DNA of 64,000 nt. Source: Sthenelais limicola (Eukaryota; Annelida; Polychaeta; Phyllodocida; Sigalionidae). Below, one piece after another: positions 56,276-64,000 of this stretch (its first letter is position 1; every line of letters begins with the position of its first letter). The DNA lies in the NCBI GenBank assembly GCA_942159475.1, contig OW804096.1:104506194-104570193 (forward strand). Direction: 5' to 3'. The position numbers were made by a program, and so were the translations under genes. Below the pieces are notes generated by a model. The model was not told where the DNA came from. It was given only the letters and a program-made list of their open reading frames with translations, and did no database searches.

Positions 56276-57480
56276 TTATAATATGTCCCAGGGTCCGTTT
56301 TTTGTGTCAGATCACCCATACTGGATTCTTTCCCCTCAATAGGGCACTTGGGAGGGAGAGCTTCTAAAAAAGTCCCAAAATGTTACGAAATTGCTGAGTT
56401 TTGCTGTGTCTGGTGATATGTGTTTGGGCCTATTATAAATCAATGACAAGTTTTCCAAATAGTGAAAAAATATAAATAATGTGAAGAAAAATAGTTCAGC
56501 AATTTTTGCTCTTACTTGATTTACAATGATAATATCTTGGAGTGGAATTGACTTCCATCCCAATCTTGAACAGGAAGCATGTGCCTCAGTATCAGTGAAC
56601 TTCCAGACTTAATGAGTCACTGTATCATACTCACCTTAGAGGAGGGTTAGCTATAATTAGTACCCTATGCCCATTGCATCACTGGTGTAAACATCACCAC
56701 TCCACCCTCAGAATCTTATCCCTATTGCTGAGTAGGCATCATAACATGCCTAGAAATCACATATACCTTGGTACAAATCTATCACACTGGTAGAAATAAG
56801 GGTTCAACCATTACATATTTAAACCAATATATGTATATGGTGCCAGTATACAGCAAAAGTCAGCTAACAGAGCAGTGGACATTAATCACATTATTATCTA
56901 TAAATTATGATCATAATTCATAAAATCATTATGATCTAAAAACAAAGTTAAACAATGAAACTAAGGGGTGATCTAACAAATATATGATGACTTTGCTTTA
57001 GACTTAGAATAATAGAATTCAGAAAATATTTTAAAAAGATATTAATAGTTAAGTTTTGGGAAAATCTTAAGGTTTGTGCTCCATTTTTTTTTTTGGAGTT
57101 GATCTGCTTAGTATATGGCACCAGTTGGGCTGGGATTATAACAAGACAGTGATTTGGTTGTGACTCTTTTGCTTATTAAGATATTTGTCTAAAATCTTAG
57201 TTGGAATAATTCACCCAAAACGGAAATAGGACGAGGACTTGGGAGTATGTTGTAGGTTTGTTTTATTGGGGGTCTAAAATAAATGGTGAATTGAAAATGA
57301 AAATAAATAAATAGATGAAAATAAATAAATAAAAAGAAAATAAATAAAATGTTTGATATTAGAAATTGATATGAGGAGGTTGAGAATGAAAATAACTTTG
57401 TATTGAGAAATAACATGGGTCCCAAGCTGAGAACTTTTAAAGACTGGAACTGAAGATGTTGTCTATATGCGAGCGCGGGA
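56276..57480 (+). other. element A interior, no ORF
   Basis: AT-rich non-coding DNA with an AAATAAAT-rich run (about 57300-57350). No protease, RT or integrase similarity seen. Confidence 0.45.
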
Positions 57481-57646
57481 GCATATATATATATATGGAA
57501 TTGACACTAGGCGGCACCACCTCTCCTACCTAGCTGAGGGAGCCCCGGGTCTCCGCAGTGCTGCTTTGGAATCCATACGGACAACATCATTTGACTGACA
57601 TTGAATTTCTTTTTTGTTGTCGGATTCTACTTCTTGTGATATCAAA

Positions 57647-58681
57647 ATGCCTACCTGTGCGGGTTGTAATAGGAAACACAAGAGGCCATGTGGGAAGGCT
57701 GTGTGTATATATGCTAAAAAAGCTCTTACTCATTCCAAGGACAATGGTATTGACCCTGAGGACTATCTGGATTATCTAGTTGATATTCCCCCTGAGGATA
57801 TTGATTTGCCTGAAGAAGAGCCTTCTGTTAAAGAGTTATTATGGCTACAGGATCAAAGGTTTTTACAGCAGTCTTCTCAAATGGATAAAGTGGTTAACTC
57901 ATTGGGGGCATTGGTGAAAAGACTCCCTGATAGTTTTCGTCAAAATCCTGATCCATCCGGATCTGGGTTTGGCGGGAAGCCTTTGTCTGGATTTGCGGGC
58001 TACAGCAACCCGTATAGTCAGTCACGGGTGGCTGCTTCTGACTTGTTGACGGCGGAGTATACAGACGCCCTTAGCCTGCTTTCGACGGCCCTGGATCCAG
58101 CTCAAAAGGCTAAACAGATAGGTAATTATTTGAGACCAGAATTCTTCGTTCAGAACATTGATAAGGGCACTAGTGTTAAACTTATGGATCACACCAAGCT
58201 TGACAAGTGCGATCTCTGGTACGGTCAAACTAGGGTTTTGAAAGAAATGATGAAGCGTGGAGAAGAGATATCTGGCTATATCAACCACATGGTGTATGTT
58301 GCGAAGCATGCACACCTTAAAACATACAGAGCCTCTGCTCTTGTGGCTTACGATAGGGAGGTTGTGAACAGAGTTATCGACGGCGAGTTAGAGGGTTTCA
58401 TCGCCGCTGATCATGAGGCACAAAGCTTGGCTTTGCACCCCGGGGCGATGGCCACGCCCACTTCGTCTGCATCGGCCTCTGATGATGAGAAGAAGAAGGG
58501 GAAAAAGTCCAAAACTAAGAAGTCAGGGGTTGTCATCCCCCCCAATTTCCCGGAAGACATCTGTTATTACTATAATTACAAGGAATGTAATGGGAAATGT
58601 TCCCGTTCTCACGTATGCAAGAATTGTAGTGGTAAACATAAGGTCTCAGCTTGTACCAAGCGCCCAAACAAATCAGATTGA
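57647..58681 (+). CDS. YR-retrotransposon-type Gag protein, intact ORF
   Basis: 344 aa from ATG 57647 (good context CAAAATGCC; the same frame is open further upstream without an ATG). The N-terminus has a Cys/His cluster CAGCNRKHKRPCGKAVC, then an acidic stretch (DPEDYLDYLVDIPPEDIDLPEE). The middle is a helical region (about 150-280) with ALVAYDREVVNRV. A Lys-rich linker follows, and the C-terminus ends in a zinc cluster CYYYNYKEC...CSRSHVCKNCSGKHKVSAC, the same pattern as in the Gag of the YR element at 24.9 kb and typical of DIRS/Ngaro Gags. No RT or recombinase follows, so it is an orphan gag within LTR element A. A TATATA run lies about 160 nt upstream (57481-57497). Confidence 0.65.
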   Translation: MPTCAGCNRKHKRPCGKAVCIYAKKALTHSKDNGIDPEDYLDYLVDIPPEDIDLPEEEPSVKELLWLQDQRFLQQSSQMDKVVNSLGALVKRLPDSFRQNPDPSGSGFGGKPLSGFAGYSNPYSQSRVAASDLLTAEYTDALSLLSTALDPAQKAKQIGNYLRPEFFVQNIDKGTSVKLMDHTKLDKCDLWYGQTRVLKEMMKRGEEISGYINHMVYVAKHAHLKTYRASALVAYDREVVNRVIDGELEGFIAADHEAQSLALHPGAMATPTSSASASDDEKKKGKKSKTKKSGVVIPPNFPEDICYYYNYKECNGKCSRSHVCKNCSGKHKVSACTKRPNKSD

Positions 58682-59330
58682 CTGTGCGTGCCTGGGGATG
58701 ACCCGGAAGTGACCCCTGGCAGGAAGTTAGATTTTCAAAATGGCGGCCTTAGTGTTGTTTTGCTGCATCATGACATAATGGATTCTAACGAAATGGTGTT
58801 TCCTGCCAGTGATTATGACTTTTCTTCATCAGAGATGGTACAAAGAGTTCCATACACTATTTCTTCTCAACCCTTAACGGACCATGTGAATCTACAGGTC
58901 CGTTGACCTGTAACATGCCTTCTTGTTAATCTTAGGCTTGGTTTTGTTTCCTACAACTACTAGACAACTAGAACTACAAAAATAATGTTATAATGTTATA
59001 AACCAGTTCATGTTCTTTACAATTTTACCGTTAAATATGTCCTTATTTTTTATTAAGTATGTTCTTATTATTAAAAGGACGTTTGTTGAAGAAGTACTAT
59101 GTAAGCTATTTTTGTCAAACTGGCGTTAAATAAGTGTGACATAGTGATTAATAAAAGCGAGTAAATATGACAAGAGTAATATGACTAACATGTCGAGAAT
59201 ACAGAACAGAACAAGTAAAAGTACAGTAAAAGGATGCAAGACGTTCAATACAATTTGTGCGGCGAAAATACCCCAAAACAGAGCATACATTTAAAACGGT
59301 AATAATAACAAACTGTTATAATCATATCAA
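58682..59330 (+). other. element A interior, no gene
   Basis: Short remnants after the YR-type gag, then AT-rich DNA. No coding signal supported. Confidence 0.4.
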
Positions 59331-59381
59331 ATTTATATTATTATTTTGTCAAAGTATTTGTCAGGTGTGTGACTCCATCCA

Positions 59382-60490
59382 TCACCCCATTTTGTTCTTG
59401 ATATAGGAGCTAAAAGCGTGTCTATCTGAAATTTTATGTGCTTCAGTGTGTAGTTTATTCCATTCTACTTGGCACTTATAAATGACTGAATTTTGAATTT
59501 TGGTGGTTTTTGGGGTTATTGTCTTTAGGTTTTTGCATCCCACGTCATGACTTCTGGTTTTCAAATTTCTATGATCGACATTGTCTGAGTTTTGTGCTAA
59601 ATGGTGGGCAATCTGAACTATATGTAATTTTCTTCTTTTAGCAAGGGGTAAAATATTCATAATTTTATGCTCCTCATCAACATTTTCAAATCTATTTTTA
59701 TCAAATATAGTCTGTATTGCTGAATTTTGTAGGGATTGTAGTTTATCAAGAAGATGTTTTGGTCCAGAGTCATAGATGAAGTCGCAAAAATCAAAGTGGG
59801 GAACAAAAGCCATTTTGAAAAGATCATGTTTTGCTTTTTTAGTCAAAGAGTCTTTTGCCTTATAGAGCAGTCTAGTTTTTAGTGATATCTTTTTTATGAG
59901 GTTATTTAGATGTGGCCTGAAGGAGAGTGTGTTATCCAATAAAAACCCTAGGTACTTGTATTCAGCCACCCTCATTAGGGTGGAGGTACCAATTTTTAGG
60001 GGAGAGTTACTGGGACTGTGGGATTTGGGGGTGATGGAGAAGTTCATGATACTACATTTATCAGCATTTAGTGAAATCTTGTTTGACTGGCACCAAACTC
60101 CTATCTGCTGGAGATCTTCCTGCATCAAGGTATTCATCTCATCAATATTTTTATGATTCATAAAAAGGACAGTGTCATCAGCATAATGCTGGACTGTTGA
60201 TGATTTTACTATAGCGTGAAGGTCATTAATATAAATGGAGAAAAGGATGGGCCCTAGGATTGTTCCTTGTGGTACCCCGTAGGTGATTAGACCTTTTTTA
60301 GATTCAAATCCATTTGCCACCACCGACTGTTGTCTTTCAAACAAATAATTTTCAAACCAATTCAGTTCGGTACCTCTGATGCCATAAGCTTCTAACTTTT
60401 GAATAAGTGTGCTATATGATGTACTGTATCAAACGCCTTTTTGAAATCTAAGAATACTGTAGTGTTAAAAAGTTTGTTATTTAGTTGTGA
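59382..60490 (-). pseudogene. LINE reverse transcriptase fragment (CR1/Jockey/RTE-type), 5'-truncated
   Basis: The main frame (59382-60344, continuing open to about 60408) has YGVPQGTILGPILFSIYINDL and the catalytic YADDTVLF, then the post-RT motifs VAEYKYLGFLLDNTLSF and LQSLQNSAIQTIF. A further piece upstream in another frame (about 60415-60470) reads TVFLDFKKAFDTVHH, the catalytic motif A of RT. A frameshift near 60410 separates it from the STLIQKLEAYGIRG continuation. The sequence is truncated at about 60490 and has no endonuclease. It lies in the interior of LTR element A, opposite to its direction. Confidence 0.85.
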
Positions 60491-61618
60491 AATTCCTCAG
60501 ACGAGAGGTGTGGAGGATCATGATCGAATAAATTAGTCTCAATTTAGAAATGAAGTCATCAGTAAGTTATCAGTGAAGGGCTGGTGTACCTAACGAGCAG
60601 GAAACCAGCAAAGTATGAAGCTCTCCATCTGGTTAGACTATTGGATAGAAGTTAATGATTTAATTGATTTTTGTCTTATTTTGAAAATGAAGGGTGTGGC
60701 CCTTACAACCAAGACATGAAGAAATAGGTTAGGCAAGCAGAACTCGATACTCAGCCAATGGCTCCCCCGACTCTTGCAACATAGACTCACCGTTTATTCT
60801 TAATTAAACAGGGTTATTTAACTGAAAGCTCGGAGACCGAGCTTTTCTTGGTGGGGGAGGATTTTTTGGGAAGGGACCAGTAGGGTGCGATCCATGAATG
60901 CTCACCTAAAAAACATACAAGGTATTAGGAATAGAAATAGAAACAATGGCATAAAATATAACCGACGTTATTAATGATAATAGGAAGTTACAATTAGCAT
61001 TAAAAAAGTTTGCAATAATAAACTTATGATTACATAATGGGAGGCGTTTAATTACCATTGGGTTTGGCATCTTTTAGAGAAAGGAAAAGGCCTAGTATAC
61101 ATGTATAGTAATGAACACATGATCCGACCATATGACTGCGTAAGGATAATCAAGCCTTAACAAGAGAATATGGCACTGCTGAGCCCACAGAAATATATCA
61201 ATATCCTCAGCAGAGGGAAATCTTTAGACAATTCAGAATAAGGCTCACAACCCGGTTGCTAAGCAGAAAAGACTACCGCTAGATTAGTAGACCTTATCAG
61301 CATTTAAGCAAGTCTAGTCAGTATAAAAGTATGTAATTGGAAGGGCTCACAGCCCCATATACTAAAAAGGGAATAATAAAAGGTCAAGCAGGCAAGAGTT
61401 TAGTATTTTTAGAATTTCAAAAAGAAGAGTTTTAAAGGATTTAGACAGTAATAATCCAAATTATCCAAAAAGATCCAACCCAAGACAAAAAAGGGTAGTA
61501 CAGATTAAGAATAGTGATTATGATTGAGGATCTGATAAAGACTAAGGAAGGATAAAGGGTTCTAAAAGGGCACTAGAGACAACACTTTTTCTGAGACCAA
61601 TATTTAAGTTCTTGCAAG
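60491..61618 (+). other. element A interior, no gene; second hairpin-polypurine unit at 60825-60861
   Basis: AT-rich. AAAGCTCGG-AGA-CCGAGCTTT (60825-60845) is followed by GGTGGGGGAGGA (60850-60861), the same purine tract as at 63869-63880 but with no LTR after it. Confidence 0.5.
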
Positions 61619-62017
61619 ATGAAACACACTACTAAGGGTTTGTTTTTGAGAGGTGTTTGTTGTGAAATGCAATATGATGCCTTGTCTATGTCTCACATGA
61701 TACCTTTATCTGCTTGTCAGATCCTGTGGAGAGAACCCCCTGCGCCAGTTGGGCAGGGCAGAAAGACAAAAAGAACAAAACAGATGACAAACCAAGGAAT
61801 GAAAAGGATGATGAACCAAGGAACGAAAAAAGATGATGAACCAAATAAAGAACAGGAAAAGAAGAAAGGACGAAACCAAAAGAAACAGAAGAAGAAAGAG
61901 ATCAAAGATGTGGAAATGACCCCCGACAACAGCAACCAGTGGAACCTGAGAATCCAGCCGGTCCCTAATGCAGGCATTAACCTCATTGGCGTATTCGCAT
62001 CAACAACCAACACATAA
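61619..62017 (+). CDS. unrecognised ORF with lysine-rich repeat region, in element A
   Basis: 132 codons from ATG 61619. The central part is built of QGMKRMMNQGTKKDDE-like Lys/Asn/Gln units and ends in a Lys-rich run (EKKKGRNQKKQKKKEIKDVEM). The last 30 residues (NLRIQPVPNAGINLIGVFAS) are mixed. No domain is recognised. It could be the C-terminal remnant of an element-A protein, like the Lys-rich frame upstream of LTR B (46.3 kb), or a chance ORF. Confidence 0.3.
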   Translation: MKHTTKGLFLRGVCCEMQYDALSMSHMIPLSACQILWREPPAPVGQGRKTKRTKQMTNQGMKRMMNQGTKKDDEPNKEQEKKKGRNQKKQKKKEIKDVEMTPDNSNQWNLRIQPVPNAGINLIGVFASTTNT

Positions 62018-62474
62018 AACGTCTAAACTTTGTGGGGGTCAGGTTGGCTGATGAAAATGGCAAATGATATCATCTAATACCAAAAATCATATATTGACTA
62101 AGGAAATGTATCAACGAGCAAGGTAGCAGAGAAGCAGAACATCATGACCAGTCTGAATGAACTAAAATGTATCCAGCCTCCGTGACAATGAATCCCGAAG
62201 AAGTGAACTTTCCATCGTAGCATTGGCAGTCGTGGATACTGTGTCCAGCGCTCTACCCGAAGAACAAGCGCCTATGCCTTGAGCAGAAAAACTATTTAAA
62301 CTAAGAAGGATCCATATTTAATCTAAAGAGTGATCTATATGTAATCCAAGAATGATCAATATGTAATCACAAAGTGAAAAACTATTTTGGCTAAGAAGGA
62401 TCCATATTTAATCGAAGAGTGCAAAAATATCTATTTAAAGAGTGAAAAACATATTTAATCAGAGTGCACAAATA

Positions 62475-62800
62475 TCTAATCAATTAGTGAGATATAGTTA
62501 ATCAATAATAATGAGATATAGTTACTCAAGAGAGATATCTAGTCAATAGTGTTAGAGATATCTAATCAATTAGTGAGATATAGTTAATCAATAATAATGA
62601 GATATAGTTACTCAAGAGAGATATCTAGTCAATAGTGTTAGAGATATCTAATCAAATAATGAGATATAGTTAATCAATAATAATGAGATATAGTTACTCA
62701 AGAGAGATATCTAGTCAATAGTGTTAGAGATATCTAATCAAATAATGAGATATAGTTAATCAATAATAATGAGATATAGTTACTCAGGAGGGATATCTAA
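62475..62800. repeat. 86-bp tandem repeat, about 3.5 units
   Basis: GAGATATAGTTAATCAAT begins at 62489, 62575, 62661 and 62747, exactly 86 bp apart. Degenerate GAAATATAGTTAATCA units continue to about 63180, some with TTCACGAAGTG. Confidence 0.9.
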
Positions 62801-63180
62801 TCTATAGGGTTAATAAGGAAGGATACCTAGCCAAGAGTGACAATATAGTTAATCAAAATAATGAAATATAGTTAATCAGAAGGTATCCAATCAATAGTGA
62901 AATATAGTTAATCAGAACGTGAAAGATTTTTCACGAAGTGAAATATAGTTAATCAGGAAATTAAAAGGTATCCAATCAAGAGTGAAATATAGTTACTCAA
63001 AATATTGAAATATAGTTAATCAGGAAGTGAAAGATTCTTATTCACGAAGTGAAATATAGTTACTCAAAAATATTGAAATATAGTTAATCAGGAAGTGAAA
63101 GATTCTTATTCACGAAGTGAAATATAGTTAATCAAAGTATTGGAATATAGTTAATCAAGATTGGAACAATAGTTAATTAA

Positions 63181-63845
63181 AAGCTGAAATACACCTAGCA
63201 CAGAAATAGACGGCAGTGTAAATTCAGAGGTTTTTAACAATAAAATTTAGGTCAGACGGGTAAAAAACAAGAATTAACTAAAAGAACAAGGTCAAATCTA
63301 GATGTGGACCATATATAGAGCCTGAAATTAGGAAACACAGTCAATATGTGAGTCAACTTGTGATTACTAGAAACAATAAAATCTGACTAAATAAGTTATC
63401 CAAACCGGGACCCCAGGAGGCAGAACATACAAAATCTGACCCCACCGGATCGAAAAGGGTCAAATCGGCCTCAAAATTGTTTAATATTCAATTCAACAAA
63501 GTAAAAGGGTTTTTAAAAAGTAACACCACTGTTCCAGCCAATGATAATAATTGGATCTAGATGTTTAAATATCTAAAAAAGGAGGAAAAACACAACAAAC
63601 CATATCCTCACGTAGAGATCAAACAATTAAGCCACCTCTGGAATGCGCCTCGGAAGGTATAACAAATATTTGTCTCCGACAGTTTCTGATAGCTGGCAGC
63701 ACCAGTAATATTTTCTCAGGCAGGTTGATTGTCGCTTTAATAACATAGGATGGTTATTCTCCAAAAAGAAAAAGTATCCAAAAAACTCTGTATTTTGTTA
63801 AAAGGTGAAAAAGCTTATTGGCACAATCACAAAGAAAATGTTTTC
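63181..63845 (+). other. element A 3' interior, no gene
   Basis: AT-rich non-coding DNA leading to the hairpin and polypurine tract. Confidence 0.45.
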
Positions 63846-63880
63846 TGGCTGGGACAGCCATTCTTCTTGGTGGGGGAGGA
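63846..63880 (+). promoter_or_regulatory. hairpin plus polypurine tract of element A
   Basis: TGGCTGGGACAGCCA (63846-63860) is followed, 8 nt later, by GGTGGGGGAGGA (63869-63880), abutting the 3' LTR. The polypurine tract primes plus-strand DNA synthesis. The upstream hairpin is also present in LTR B and, with a different sequence, at 60825-60845. Confidence 0.8.
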
Positions 63881-64000
63881 TGTTAATGTCCATTATGGAT
63901 TTAACATGTCTCATTGCCCTAATCGATTTTTAATGTGTGATTAATTGCAGAGTTATTAATGTTTTATTACCCTGATGTTAAACATGCATTTATTAATGAA
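63881..64000 (+). repeat. 3' LTR of element A, partial (window end)
   Basis: 120 of 120 bases identical to the 5' LTR start at 54788. The remaining roughly 694 bp lie beyond the window. Confidence 0.9.

Larger units (their letters stand above)
54788..64000 (+). mobile_element. LTR retrotransposon A, young, apparently lacking pol (runs off the window)
   Basis: The 5' LTR is 54788-55601 (TG...CA, 814 bp). The primer-binding site starts two bases later. A Gag-like ORF is at 55664-56275. A polypurine tract is at 63869-63880, and the 3' LTR starts at 63881, identical to the 5' LTR over the 120 bases present. The 8.3-kb interior shows no aspartic protease, RT or integrase of its own. It contains a YR-type Gag ORF, a LINE RT fragment, an 86-bp tandem repeat and a second polypurine-tract unit at 60825-60861. 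It lies inside LINE 2 ORF2. Identical LTR ends imply a recent insertion despite the missing enzymes, so it was probably mobilised in trans. Confidence 0.82.

Noticed and set aside
62475..63180. Possible CRISPR-like array
   Set aside because: Units of 86 bp are contiguous without unique spacers, in a eukaryotic LTR element; an ordinary tandem repeat.

Overview
This window is AT-rich, repeat-packed, intron-era eukaryotic DNA. It looks like the genome of an aquatic invertebrate animal, though I cannot name the species. The support is two-ORF APE-type LINEs, a tyrosine-recombinase (DIRS/Ngaro-like) retrotransposon, LTR elements, many TIR elements, microsatellites and GT-AG splice signals, with no bacterial gene organisation. 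I see no intact ordinary host gene. Almost everything recognisable is a mobile element or the remains of one.

Layout. Positions 1-792 hold a broken hAT-type transposase C-terminus with a lysine-rich 41-aa repeat tail. Positions 1.3-3.65 kb carry three short TIR elements. A hammerhead-like motif lies at 7331-7370 (minus), and a degenerate P2RX7-type zinc-motif gene piece with a visible intron lies at 9.4-10.0 kb. Positions 10727-24386 look like one 13.7-kb TIR element (long TIRs, CTG target duplication) acting as a container. Inside it is a full-length 8.0-kb LINE (11222-19209, minus) with target-site duplications and a poly(A) tail. That LINE's ORF2 is interrupted by a 1.3-kb TTAA-flanked element (11730-13055) full of X-box-like palindromes. 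A 13-bp minisatellite (22.3-23.2 kb) and several inverted repeats also lie inside the container.

Positions 24.9-29.1 kb hold a YR retrotransposon (gag, RT-RNase H, tyrosine recombinase). It runs directly into a 32-bp G-rich minisatellite (29.1-36.3 kb), which a 3378-bp TA-flanked element (30232-33609) splits precisely. Positions 37.1-37.7 kb form a GC-rich perfect palindrome. LINE relics lie at 38.4-40.9 kb and 41.8-42.3 kb. Positions 43-44 kb carry a second X-box-like cluster, and 45.7 kb a second hammerhead-like motif. An older LTR (B) lies at 47.6-49.2 kb. A second two-ORF LINE (50.5-54.8 kb) is cut by a young LTR element (A, from 54788 to beyond the window end). Element A's two LTR copies are identical over the 120 visible bases. 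It has a gag-like ORF but no recognisable pol, and its 8.3-kb interior holds a YR-type gag ORF and a LINE RT fragment.

The most striking observation is that ORF1 of both two-ORF LINEs carries a C-terminal domain that I read as a NADAR (YbiA-like) domain. NADAR enzymes are known to remove ADP-ribose from guanine in nucleic acids. A retrotransposon ORF1 protein with such a domain, plus a PCNA-box-like N-terminus in the intact copy, suggests an element-encoded counter-defence or repair function. This is inference and needs a profile search and a biochemical test.
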